Positions 27,873 through 35,313 of a DNA stretch of 60,074 nucleotides are shown in pieces. The notes beneath the pieces were generated by a model. It had not been told where the DNA came from, did no database searches, and was given only the letters and a program-made list of their open reading frames with translations. The stretch comes from Micromonospora wenchangensis. GTDB taxonomy: Bacteria > Actinomycetota > Actinomycetes > Mycobacteriales > Micromonosporaceae. Made by a program: the position numbers and the translations under genes. The DNA lies in NCBI RefSeq assembly GCF_002210435.1, contig NZ_MZMV01000044.1:1-60074 (forward strand), in the 5' to 3' direction. Every line of letters starts with the position of its first letter. Positions within the stretch are counted from its first letter, which is position 1.

Positions 27873-28850
27873 ATGTTCCGTCGCCGTACCCCGGTCCTGC
27901 TGACCGCCGCGCTGCTCGCCGCCGGTCTCGTCGGCTGCTCGACGTCTCCGTCCGCGCCCACCGCCGCCCCGTCGCCGACGCCGGAGGCGAGCGCGCCGCA
28001 GGCCGCCCCGCAGGCGTCGCGCGTCCCCGCCGGGACCGCGCCGACGCGGGCGTTCGCGGTGGGCGTACGGCAGCTCACCCTGAACCGGGGCGGCGACCGC
28101 CCGCTGCCGGTGACCCTCTGGTATCCGGCCCGGGGCACCGCCGGTGGGGCGGCGCAGCGCGACGCCCCGGTGGCGGCCGGACGGTTCCCGGTGGTGGCGT
28201 TCAGCCACGGCCTCGACGGGCGGCCGACCGACTACCGGGCGTTGACCACCCGCTGGACGGCGGCCGGTTTCGTGGTGGCCGCGCCGATGTTCCCGCACAC
28301 CGGCAAGGGCACCGACGGCAGCGTCCTGGACGTGCTCAACCAGCCCGCCGACGTGTCGTACGTGCTGGACGAGGTGCTGGCGCTTGACGTGAAGGCCGGC
28401 GACCCGCTGCGCGGCCGGCTGGCCACCGACCGGGTGGCCGCGGCCGGGCACTCGGCCGGCGGGGTGACCACCATCGGCCTGTTCACCACCGGCCGGGACG
28501 AGCGGCTGCGCGCCGGGGTGGTCCTCGCCGGGACCGGGCTGGGCGTGGGCACCGCCTTCGCCGGGGCCGCCGCCCCGCAGCTCTTCGTGCACGGCCGGGC
28601 CGACGAGGTGGTCGACTACGCCGCCGGCAGGGCCGTCTACGACGCGGTGCCGTGGCCCAAGGCGATGCTCAGCCTGACCCGGGGCGACCACGGCCGGATC
28701 CTGCTCGGTGACGACACGGCCCTGCGGGTGGTCTCCGACACCACCATCGAGTTCCTCCGCTGGACGCTCTACGGCGACGCGGCGGCCCGGGACCGGCTGC
28801 CCGCCTCGGCCACCCGGGGCGACGTCGCCACCCTCGACGACCGCCTCTGA
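27873..28850 (+). CDS. Lipoprotein alpha/beta-hydrolase, paralogue 2
   Basis: The 325-residue product has lipobox LVGC (Cys22), a Ser/Pro/Ala-rich spacer and the same hydrolase core as its upstream neighbour: GHSAGG nucleophile, GRADEVVD acid region, GDHGRI His. The tandem arrangement, 39 bases apart, indicates local duplication with divergence of the region around the active-site lid. Function otherwise as for paralogue 1. It converges on the oxidoreductase gene with a 12-base gap. Confidence 0.82.
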   Translation: MFRRRTPVLLTAALLAAGLVGCSTSPSAPTAAPSPTPEASAPQAAPQASRVPAGTAPTRAFAVGVRQLTLNRGGDRPLPVTLWYPARGTAGGAAQRDAPVAAGRFPVVAFSHGLDGRPTDYRALTTRWTAAGFVVAAPMFPHTGKGTDGSVLDVLNQPADVSYVLDEVLALDVKAGDPLRGRLATDRVAAAGHSAGGVTTIGLFTTGRDERLRAGVVLAGTGLGVGTAFAGAAAPQLFVHGRADEVVDYAAGRAVYDAVPWPKAMLSLTRGDHGRILLGDDTALRVVSDTTIEFLRWTLYGDAAARDRLPASATRGDVATLDDRL

Positions 28851-28862
28851 GTTGGCCGGAGG

Positions 28863-29816
28863 TCAGGCGGTGTGGTCGACCACGACCTTGCCGAAGACCT
28901 CACCGGAGTGCAGCCGGGCGAACGCGTCGGCCACCCGGCTGAACGGGACCACGCTGTCGACCACCGGGCTCACCTCGTGCTCGGCGCAGAAGGCGAGCAG
29001 TTCGGTCAGCTCGTCCGGGGTGCCCATCGAGGTGCCGAGGATCTCCAGCTGCATGGCGAAGACCCGGCGCAGGTTCACCGGCGGCAGGTGACCGGAGGTC
29101 GCACCGGAGACCACGATCCGGGCCATCGGGGCGGCCGACTTCAACGAGTGGTCGAAGGTGGCCGCGCCGACCGTCTCGATCACCACGTCGACCCGCTCCG
29201 GCAGCCGGGCGCCGGGTTCCAGCGCGGTCGCCCCCAGCGCGGCGACGCGCTCCCGCTTGGCGGCGTCGCGGCTGGTGGCGTACACCCGTTTGCCCAGTGC
29301 CAGGCCGAGCGCGACGGCCGCGGTGGCGACCCCGCCGCCGGCCCCCTGCACCAGCACCGCCTCGCCGTCGGCGATCCGGCCCCGGGTGGTGAGCATCCGC
29401 CAGGCGGTGAGCCAGGCGGTCGGCAGGCAGGCCGCGTCGGTCGCCGACAGGCCGGTCGGCAGCGGCAGCAGGTTCATCCGGGGTACGGCCACCCGCTCGG
29501 CCAGGGTGCCCTGGTAGTGCTCGGAGAGGATGGAGACGCCCCGCGGGTCGCCGGGGGTGGGCAGCACCGGGTAGATCACCACCTCGTTGCCGTCCGGGTC
29601 GGTGCCGACCGCGTCGCAGCCCAGGATCATCGGCAGTTGACCGTCGGCGAGCCCCACCCCGCGCAGCGACCACAGGTCGTGGTGGTTGAGCGAGCTGGCC
29701 CGCACCTGCACCGTCACCCAGTCGTCGTCGAGGTGGGCGGGCTCGGGACGGTCGCCGACGGTGAGCGCGGCGAGCGGGTTGTCGGCGTCGAACCGGGAGG
29801 CATAGGCGGCACGCAT
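28863..29816 (-). CDS. Zinc-type alcohol dehydrogenase / quinone oxidoreductase
   Basis: The 317-residue medium-chain dehydrogenase/reductase has a GroES-like N-terminal domain (SSLNHHDLW, GCDAVG) and a Rossmann domain with GAGGGVATAAV. Catalytic zinc ligands are not evident, so it fits the zinc-independent quinone oxidoreductase/enoyl reductase group that uses NADPH. Start ATG 29816 has only a weak ribosome binding site, and a perfect 12-bp palindrome lies 20 bases upstream, suggesting control by a TetR-type repressor. Confidence 0.85.
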   Translation of the reverse strand: MRAAYASRFDADNPLAALTVGDRPEPAHLDDDWVTVQVRASSLNHHDLWSLRGVGLADGQLPMILGCDAVGTDPDGNEVVIYPVLPTPGDPRGVSILSEHYQGTLAERVAVPRMNLLPLPTGLSATDAACLPTAWLTAWRMLTTRGRIADGEAVLVQGAGGGVATAAVALGLALGKRVYATSRDAAKRERVAALGATALEPGARLPERVDVVIETVGAATFDHSLKSAAPMARIVVSGATSGHLPPVNLRRVFAMQLEILGTSMGTPDELTELLAFCAEHEVSPVVDSVVPFSRVADAFARLHSGEVFGKVVVDHTA

Positions 29817-29835
29817 GATCCGCACCGTAACAGCG

Positions 29836-29847
29836 GAACGATCGTTC
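29836..29847. promoter_or_regulatory. Palindromic operator candidate GAACGATCGTTC
   Basis: A perfect 12-bp palindrome lies 20 bases upstream of the oxidoreductase ATG, with TACGGT, a plausible -10, between it and the start. It is typical in shape for a TetR-family operator. No dedicated regulator is adjacent. Confidence 0.4.
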
Positions 29848-29849
29848 AA

Positions 29850-29881
29850 GAAGGGTCCGGGCCGGCCGGCCCGGACCCTTC
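29850..29881 (-). terminator. 32-bp palindromic terminator after malic enzyme
   Basis: The sequence is perfectly self-complementary (16+16). It lies 54 bases beyond the malic enzyme stop and in front of the oxidoreductase promoter, so it probably ends the malic enzyme transcript. Confidence 0.7.
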
Positions 29882-29935
29882 GCACCCGGTGGGGGGCACG
29901 TCACGCGCCGGTCGGGCGGCACGCGACGTGGCGGC

Positions 29936-31114
29936 TCAGGCGCGGGCGACGCCGTCGTGGCGGGCCGCCCGGGCCACCGCCTCCGCCACCGCCGGGGCGA
30001 CCCGGGGGTCGAGCGGGGACGGCACGATGGCGTCCGGGGTGAGCGCCCCGTCGACCACCCCGGCGATCGCGTCGGCGGCGGCCACCTTCATCCCGTCGGT
30101 GATCCGGGTGGCGCGGGCGTCCAGCGCGCCCCGGAACACCCCGGGGAAGGCGAGCACGTTGTTGATCTGGTTGGGGTAGTCGCTGCGCCCGGTGGCGACC
30201 ACCGCCACGTGCCGGGCGGCGACCTCCGGGTCCACCTCGGGGGTGGGGTTGGCCAGCGCGAAGACGATGCCGCCCGGGGCCATCCCGGCGACCGCCACCT
30301 CGGGGATCCGCCCGCCGGAGACGCCGATCAGCACGTCCGCGCCGCGCAACGCCTCGGTGACGTCACCGCGCCGTCCCTGCGCGTTGGTGGTCGCGGCGAG
30401 GTGCGCCTTGGTCTCGGTCAGGTCGTCGCGGTGCCGGCCGATGACGCCCCTGGAGTCGCAGACCACCACCTGTTCGGGGTCCACTCCCCCGGCGACGAGC
30501 ATGTGGGTGACCGCGACCCCGGCCGCGCCGGCCCCGCTCACCGTCACCCGCAGGTCGCCGAGCTTGCGGTTCAGCAGGCTGGCCGCGTTGCGCAGCGCGG
30601 CCAGCACCACGATCGCGGTGCCGTGCTGGTCGTCGTGGAAGACCGGGATGGGCAGCGCCTCGTCGAGCCGCCGCTCCACCTCGAAGCAGCGTGGGGCGCT
30701 GATGTCCTCCAGGTTGATCCCGCCGAACGAGGGGGCGAGGGCCCGGACCGTCGCCACGATCTCGTCGACGTCCTGGGTGTCCAGACAGACCGGCACCGCG
30801 TCGACGCCGGCGAACTGCTTGAACAGCACGGCCTTGCCCTCCATCACCGGCAGCGCCGCGCGCGGGCCGATGTTGCCGAGGCCGAGCACGGCGGAGCCGT
30901 CGGTGACGACGGCGACGGTGTGCGACACCCAGGTGTAGTCGTCGACCAGCGCGGGGTCGGCGGCGATCGCCTCGCACACCCGGGCCACCCCCGGGGTGTA
31001 CGCGAGCGAGAGGTCCTCACGGCTGGTCAGCGGGACGGTCGAGGCGACGGCGAGCTTGCCGCCGAGGTGCAGTCGGAAGACGGGATCGGCGGGATCCACG
31101 GTGGACGCAGACAT
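29936..31114 (-). CDS. NAD(P)-dependent malic enzyme
   Basis: The 392-residue protein is a small-type bacterial malic enzyme. It has SLAYTPGVA near the N-terminus (catalytic Tyr), GNIGPRAALPVMEGKAVLFKQF (catalytic Lys), the metal ligands in NLEDISAPRCFEVE and FHDDQHGTA, and a Rossmann loop GAGAAGVA. It decarboxylates malate to pyruvate with NAD(P)H formation and feeds gluconeogenic or lipid metabolism. There is no C-terminal phosphotransacetylase domain. Start ATG 31114 follows GGAG. The cofactor preference is not deducible with certainty. Confidence 0.93.
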   Translation of the reverse strand: MSASTVDPADPVFRLHLGGKLAVASTVPLTSREDLSLAYTPGVARVCEAIAADPALVDDYTWVSHTVAVVTDGSAVLGLGNIGPRAALPVMEGKAVLFKQFAGVDAVPVCLDTQDVDEIVATVRALAPSFGGINLEDISAPRCFEVERRLDEALPIPVFHDDQHGTAIVVLAALRNAASLLNRKLGDLRVTVSGAGAAGVAVTHMLVAGGVDPEQVVVCDSRGVIGRHRDDLTETKAHLAATTNAQGRRGDVTEALRGADVLIGVSGGRIPEVAVAGMAPGGIVFALANPTPEVDPEVAARHVAVVATGRSDYPNQINNVLAFPGVFRGALDARATRITDGMKVAAADAIAGVVDGALTPDAIVPSPLDPRVAPAVAEAVARAARHDGVARA

Positions 31115-31261
31115 GGTGACTCCAGGATCTGTCGAGCAGACGGAGCGGCCGGCGCGAGGGCGCGAGGTGAGGCGGAGCGGCGACACGCGGTACGCGGTAC
31201 GGGGGTCACCCGGGCACACCCCGAGCATAGTCAGCCCACCCGCACCGGGTTGTGAGGAGGG

Positions 31262-31612
31262 TCATATCGGTGCGGGGGCCGGCCGGCCGGGGCGGGGCCA
31301 GTAGCGGAACACCACCCGACCCAGCACGTCGGCCACCCCGTACGCCCGGGAGTCGTCGGTGACCAGCGCGTTGTCGCCGTGCAGCCACCACCCCCCGTCC
31401 TGCGGGCGTACGGCGCGCTTGACCACCAACAGGTCCGGGCGGCTGCGGAACACGGCCACCACCACGTCGCCGGGGCGGACGGGCCGGCCGCCCCGGCGGA
31501 CCAGCAGGGCGTCGCCGTGGCGCAGGGTGGGCGACATGGACGGCCCGGTCACGCCGACGGCGGTGAGCGGGGCGCGCGACCGAAGGGTGGGACCGGAGCC
31601 GCCGACCGTCAC
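31262..31612 (-). CDS. sodX: Nickel superoxide dismutase maturation protease (SodX-type S26 peptidase)
   Basis: This 116-residue S26 signal-peptidase-like protein has the catalytic Ser in GPSMSPTL (about residue 25) and Lys in VVKRAV (about residue 65), but no membrane anchor. It is divergent from sodN, the standard arrangement for the protease that trims the SodN propeptide so that His1 can coordinate nickel. The 84-base intergenic region holds both promoters. Confidence 0.9.
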   Translation of the reverse strand: MTVGGSGPTLRSRAPLTAVGVTGPSMSPTLRHGDALLVRRGGRPVRPGDVVVAVFRSRPDLLVVKRAVRPQDGGWWLHGDNALVTDDSRAYGVADVLGRVVFRYWPRPGRPAPAPI

Positions 31613-31696
31613 GAGGTTTCCCCTCCGTCCCTGCCGGGGACGTCGTCAGGAGTAATGTCGGCTCGGATCATCGCAAACATCCCATGGAGGAGCCTG

Positions 31697-32101
31697 ATGC
31701 GACTTCCCCGCATCCTTTCGCCCCGTGTGACCGCCAGCGCACACTGTGACCTGCCCTGCGGCGTGTACGACCCGGCACAGGCCCGGATCGAGGCCGAGTC
31801 GGTCAAAATGATCTGCGAGAAGTACCAGGCGAACACGGACCCGGAGTTCCGCACCCGGGCGATCCTGATCAAGGAGCAGCGCGCCGACCTGGTCAAGCAC
31901 CACCTGTGGGTGCTCTGGACGGACTACTTCAAGCCGCCGCACTTCGAGAAGTACCCGCACCTGCACCAGCTGTTCAACGAGGCCACCAAGGCGGCCGGCG
32001 CGGCCGGCGCCAAGGGTGCGACCGACCCGGCCAAGGCCGACGAGCTGCTCCAGAAGATCGACGAGATCTCCAAGATCTTCTGGGAGACCAAGCAGGCGTG
32101 A
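31697..32101 (+). CDS. sodN: Nickel superoxide dismutase precursor
   Basis: The 134-residue precursor has a 15-residue propeptide followed by the nickel hook HCDLPCGVYD, whose first His and the two Cys bind nickel after cleavage. The mature protein is about 119 residues and all-helical. It dismutates superoxide in the cytosol. Start ATG 31697 has a GGAGGAG site. The stop overlaps the next gene's GTG by 4 bases, which is unusual for sodN. Confidence 0.96.
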   Translation: MRLPRILSPRVTASAHCDLPCGVYDPAQARIEAESVKMICEKYQANTDPEFRTRAILIKEQRADLVKHHLWVLWTDYFKPPHFEKYPHLHQLFNEATKAAGAAGAKGATDPAKADELLQKIDEISKIFWETKQA

Positions 32102-32658
32102 GCCTGCCCGTCACGGCACCGACGATCCGGCCGGCGCGTCCTGGGGACGTGCCGGCCATCGTCGCGATGGTGCACGAGTTGGCCGACTACGAGAAGGCCG
32201 CCGACCGCTGCGGGCTGACCCCGGCACAGCTCGACACCGCCCTGTTCGGGCCGGCCCCGGCACTGTTCGGGCACGTCGCGGTGGACGACGCCGACCGGCC
32301 GGTCGGCTTCGCGCTGTGGTTCCTCAACTTCTCCACCTGGGCCGGCGTGCACGGCATCTACCTGGAGGACCTGTACGTCCGCCCGGCGTACCGGGGCACC
32401 GGCGCCGGCCGGGCGCTGCTCGCCACCCTCGCCGGGATCTGCGTGGAGCGCGGCTACCGGCGGCTGGAGTGGTGGATGCTCGACTGGAACCCGGCGGCCC
32501 GGTTCTACGCCTCGATCGGGGCCGAGCCGATGACCGAGTGGGTGCCCTACCGGCTCGACGGGGCGGCCCTGCACGACCTCGCCGCCGAAGGGGTGACGTC
32601 GGCCACGCGTCCGTCCGCCCGGCCGGGTAGAGTCCCGGACCGGGGGGATGAGGCGTGA
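32098..32658 (+). CDS. GNAT N-acetyltransferase coupled to sodN
   Basis: The 186-residue protein is a GNAT acetyltransferase with IYLEDLYVRPAYRGTGAGRALL (acetyl-CoA site) and EWWMLDWNPAARFYASIGAEP, close to the diamine/spermidine acetyltransferase-like group. It sits between sodN and an RsbW-like gene, with 4-base overlaps on both sides, so all three are probably made from one transcript. The substrate may be a polyamine or thialysine-like amine, by family resemblance only. Confidence 0.82.
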   Translation: MSLPVTAPTIRPARPGDVPAIVAMVHELADYEKAADRCGLTPAQLDTALFGPAPALFGHVAVDDADRPVGFALWFLNFSTWAGVHGIYLEDLYVRPAYRGTGAGRALLATLAGICVERGYRRLEWWMLDWNPAARFYASIGAEPMTEWVPYRLDGAALHDLAAEGVTSATRPSARPGRVPDRGDEA

Positions 32659-33062
32659 CTCAACTGACCGGCCAGCCAGCGACCGACGACGACGTCGTGC
32701 ACCTCACCGTGCCCGCCGACGGCGGCTACCTGGGCGTGCTGCGCACCGCCACGGCGGGGCTCGCGGCCCGCCTCCAGTTCGCGCTCGACGAGATCGAGGA
32801 CCTGCGCATCGCGGTCGACGAGGCGTGCGCGATGCTGCTCGCCATCGCCACCCGCGACGCCGAGTTGGAGTGCCGGTTCTCGGTCACCGAGGACGCGCTG
32901 ACCGTCGAGGTGACGGTGCCGACCGTGCGGGGCGCGGCCCTGCCCGGGGAGTCCTCGTTCGCCTGGAAGGTGCTCACCGCGCTGACCACGGCGGCGGCGG
33001 CCGAGTCCGCCCAGGGCCGGGCCACCATCTCGCTGCTGACCCGCCGCTCCGCCGGCTACTGA
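32655..33062 (+). CDS. RsbW/UsfX-like anti-sigma regulatory factor
   Basis: The 135-residue HATPase_c_2 protein resembles M. tuberculosis UsfX/RsbW, the SigF antagonist: DLRIAVDEACAMLL at the N-box position and GESSFAWKVLTAL near the C-terminus. Such factors bind a SigF/SigB-type sigma factor and are released by an anti-anti-sigma. No sigma gene follows; the next gene is on the opposite strand. The N-box Asn seen in true kinases is not obvious, so kinase activity is doubtful. Confidence 0.8.
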   Translation: MTQLTGQPATDDDVVHLTVPADGGYLGVLRTATAGLAARLQFALDEIEDLRIAVDEACAMLLAIATRDAELECRFSVTEDALTVEVTVPTVRGAALPGESSFAWKVLTALTTAAAAESAQGRATISLLTRRSAGY

Positions 33063-33107
33063 CCGGGCCTGCCGGCGTCACCGCGCCCCGCCCCCGGGCG
33101 GCGTGGG

Positions 33108-33506
33108 TCAGCCGAAGCCCAGGGCCCGGGTGGTCGGCGGGCTGACCAGCAGCGCGCAGACGCCCACCCCGAGCGCCATCAGCGGTACGCCGAGCCAGCC
33201 CAGCCCGCCGGAGATCATGAACCAGCCGACCGGCAGCAGCATCAGCTCCAGCACCATCGCCGGGGCGCGGGCACCGGCCCGACGGCGGCCCAGCGCCCCG
33301 CCCAACGCCCAGAGCGCGACCGCACCGGCGATGGCGAACCCGGTCACGAAGAGTGCCGAGACCAGGTCGGTCTTGGTGGCGGTGAGGTCGGCCCAGACCA
33401 GCCAACCGGCGAGCAGCGCGAGGGCGACGGCCTCGGCCCGCAGCAGGCGTACCGCCCAGCGCAGGGTGTCGGGAACCGGCGCGGAGTCGATCGTCACGCG
33501 GGCCAC
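33108..33506 (-). CDS. Small four-helix membrane protein, unknown
   Basis: The 132-residue protein has four hydrophobic segments (about 23-45, 48-72, 82-100, 101-120) joined by short loops and ends with a conserved-looking LVSPPTTRALGFG tail. No catalytic motif is visible and I do not recognise the family. GTG 33506 or GTG 33497 could be the start. It is a single gene between the anti-sigma gene and the lipid kinase, convergent with the former. Confidence 0.7.
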   Translation of the reverse strand: MARVTIDSAPVPDTLRWAVRLLRAEAVALALLAGWLVWADLTATKTDLVSALFVTGFAIAGAVALWALGGALGRRRAGARAPAMVLELMLLPVGWFMISGGLGWLGVPLMALGVGVCALLVSPPTTRALGFG

Positions 33507-33539
33507 GATACCCCCGTCCCATCACGTAAAGTGCCGGCC

Positions 33540-34490
33540 ATGCGGGCCGTCCTGGTGGTCAATCCGAAGGCCACCACCACCAGCGAACGCAGCCGGGACG
33601 TGCTGGTCCGGGCGCTGCGCAGCCAAGTAGACCTGTCGGTGCGGTACACCCGACGCCGGGGCCACGCCACCGACCTGGCCCGGGAGGCCGCCCAGGAGGG
33701 CGTCGACCTGGTGGTCACCCTGGGTGGTGACGGCACGGTCAACGAGGTGGTCAACGGCCTGATGACGGCCGATCCCCCGACGATCCGCACCGGTGGCTCC
33801 CCGGCGGAGCGGCTGCCGGCGCTGGCCACCGTGCCGGGCGGCTCGACGAACGTCTTCGCCCGCGCCCTCGGGCTGCCCCGGGAGTGGGCGGACGGCACCA
33901 GCATGATCCTGGAGGGGCTGCGGCTGGGCCGGTCCCGCACGATCGGGCTGGGCCGGGCCGACGACCGCTACTTCACCTTCTGCGCCGGCTTCGGGTTGGA
34001 CGCGGCGGTGATCCACCGGGTGGAGCAGGCCCGGCGGCGGGGGCGGGTCTCCTCACCCTCGCTCTACTTCCGTTCCACCCTGAGTCACTACTTCCTCGGC
34101 TCCCACCGGCGGCATCCGACGATCAGCCTGGAGCGGCCGGGCGAGCCGGCCGAGGGCGAGCTGGCGACCGTGATCATCCAGAACACCGCGCCGTGGACGT
34201 ACCTGGGCGACCGGGAGGTCAACCCGAACCCGGAGGCGTCGTTCGATCTCGGGCTGGACGTGATGGCGCTCCGTCAGCTCCGCGTCGCCAGCACGACACG
34301 GACGGTGACGCAGTTCCTCTCCCGACACCCCGATCCGCGGGGCAAGCAGGTGCTCCGGTTGCACGATCTGGAGGAGTTCACGCTGGTCTCGGCCCGCCCG
34401 CAGGCCTTCCAGCTGGACGGGGACTACCTCGGCGAGCGACACAAAGTCAGATTCACCTCCGTTTCCGGCGCACTGAGAGTAATCTGCTAG
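33540..34490 (+). CDS. Diacylglycerol kinase family lipid kinase
   Basis: The 316-residue DAGK-catalytic protein has VVNPKATTT near the N-terminus, the nucleotide motif GGDGTVNEVVNG, the PGGSTNVFARALGLP segment, and a C-terminal beta-sandwich ending VQ-type FQLDGDYLGE. Members phosphorylate diacylglycerol, ceramide-like or prenyl lipids. It stands directly upstream of whiB1, the same neighbour as in M. tuberculosis. ATG 33540 is preferred; a GTG three codons earlier is possible. No ribosome binding site is clear, so the mRNA may be leaderless or nearly so. Confidence 0.88.
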   Translation: MRAVLVVNPKATTTSERSRDVLVRALRSQVDLSVRYTRRRGHATDLAREAAQEGVDLVVTLGGDGTVNEVVNGLMTADPPTIRTGGSPAERLPALATVPGGSTNVFARALGLPREWADGTSMILEGLRLGRSRTIGLGRADDRYFTFCAGFGLDAAVIHRVEQARRRGRVSSPSLYFRSTLSHYFLGSHRRHPTISLERPGEPAEGELATVIIQNTAPWTYLGDREVNPNPEASFDLGLDVMALRQLRVASTTRTVTQFLSRHPDPRGKQVLRLHDLEEFTLVSARPQAFQLDGDYLGERHKVRFTSVSGALRVIC

Positions 34491-34719
34491 GTCTCGGGTA
34501 ACGCCCTAGGTCGAGCGGTCGGGACACCGCGCGGCGCGGTGGCCGCCACACCGAGGAGGAGTGCCGGAAATGTCAGCAATGTCACGCGGACTGTACTATA
34601 TTGATCCTCGACTGTGGTACGCCGGGTAACAGGGAAGCCTGGAAACCGGACAAAAGGGTCGTGAGCTTGCTCACCGAGCGGAGTTTTTCCGAGCGTCACC
34701 CCTTGACATCGCGTTCGTT

Positions 34720-34735
34720 CGTGAAAGTATTCACA
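34720..34735. promoter_or_regulatory. CRP-type binding site upstream of whiB1
   Basis: CGTGA, six bases, TCACA matches the CRP consensus TGTGA-N6-TCACA in nine of ten positions. The symmetry extends outward with TTCG/CGAA flanks. It is centred about 52 bases upstream of the start predicted from the TATGCT -10. In M. tuberculosis whiB1 is controlled by the CRP protein Rv3676. Confidence 0.55.
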
Positions 34736-34742
34736 AGCGAAC

Positions 34743-34773
34743 TTGAGTTACCGGGACATTGCCTGGATATGCT
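34743..34773 (+). promoter_or_regulatory. Candidate whiB1 promoter
   Basis: TTGAGT (34743-34748) and TATGCT (34768-34773) are 19 bases apart; reading the -35 as TGAGTT gives 18. The upstream TTGACA at 34703 could be an alternative -35, with its -10 inside the CRP-type site. Confidence 0.35.
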
Positions 34774-34933
34774 CGGCCGGTTGAGCAGTTCCAGCAGGCC
34801 CAGGCGCTGAAACGAGTCTGCTCACGCATTGCCGAATAGTCGTACGCGAACCGTGACGACCGGCACTGCGGACGGATATAAGAAAAGCACCAGCGTTAAC
34901 TGCCATCCATCCAGAATGAGGAGTGTTGCCGCC

Positions 34934-35191
34934 ATGGACTGGCGTCACAATGCCGTCTGCCGCGACGAGGACCCGGAGCTGTTCTTCCCGATCGGGACGT
35001 CCGGCCCTGCTGTCCTGCAGGTCGAGCAGGCCAAGGCCGTCTGCCGGCGCTGCTCCGTGACCGACCAGTGCCTCCAGTGGGCACTGGAGTCCGGTCAGGA
35101 CGCCGGCGTCTGGGGCGGGATGAGCGAAGAGGAGCGCCGCGCGGTCAAGCGCCGTGGCGGTCTCCGGGTGCTGCGCGCTCACTCCGCCTGA
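34934..35191 (+). CDS. whiB1: WhiB1/WblE-type iron-sulfur transcription factor
   Basis: This 85-residue Wbl protein has the four cluster ligands C9, C37, C40 and C46, at the same positions as M. tuberculosis WhiB1, the GVWGG turn and a basic C-terminus (RRAVKRRGGLR). WhiB1/WblE proteins carry a nitric-oxide-sensitive [4Fe-4S] cluster and bind the primary sigma factor; the gene is essential in mycobacteria. ATG 34934 has GAGGAG 10 bases upstream. A 443-base regulatory region precedes it and hairpins follow. Confidence 0.95.
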   Translation: MDWRHNAVCRDEDPELFFPIGTSGPAVLQVEQAKAVCRRCSVTDQCLQWALESGQDAGVWGGMSEEERRAVKRRGGLRVLRAHSA

Positions 35192-35214
35192 AAAAACCGA
35201 TCACACACGCTGTC

Positions 35215-35243
35215 CGCCCCGGCCGGGTCCGCCCGCCGGGGCG
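35215..35243 (+). terminator. Terminator hairpin after whiB1
   Basis: An 8-bp perfect stem (CGCCCCGG with CCGGGGCG) encloses a 13-base loop, 23 bases after the whiB1 stop. Confidence 0.6.
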
Positions 35244-35284
35244 TTCTGCTGCCCGCACTCCCCGTGATCAGAATTCGTCAATGT

Positions 35285-35313
35285 ATTGTCGCGAGACAAT
35301 TACCGACGGTAAT
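35285..35313 (-). terminator. Twin AT-containing palindromes at the end of the chelatase gene
   Basis: ATTGTC-GCGA-GACAAT (35285-35300) is joined to ATTACCG-A-CGGTAAT (35299-35313); the two share bases. The second includes the TAA stop of the minus-strand chelatase. Together with the whiB1 hairpin they separate the two convergent genes. Their unusual AT content could also make them a protein site. Confidence 0.5.

Larger units (their letters stand above)
34491..34933 (+). other. Long regulatory intergenic region upstream of whiB1
   Basis: These 443 bases are conspicuously AT-richer than the surroundings. They contain a small hairpin after the kinase (34525-34541), a TGTCAG/TACTAT promoter-like pair (34571-34599), TTGACA at 34703, a CRP-type palindrome (34720-34735), and TTGAGT/TATGCT (34743-34773). 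The leader to the whiB1 start would be about 150 bases. No convincing small ORF is seen. Confidence 0.6.

Noticed and set aside
25221..28691. Minus-strand open frame of about 1,150 codons opposite pta-ackA and the hydrolases
   Set aside because: It spans several well-identified plus-strand genes in antisense and has no recognisable domain.
31613..31696. Nur (nickel) operator between sodX and sodN
   Set aside because: No convincing inverted TTGCA-type repeat was found in the 84 bases; a TAATGT -10 is all I can point to.
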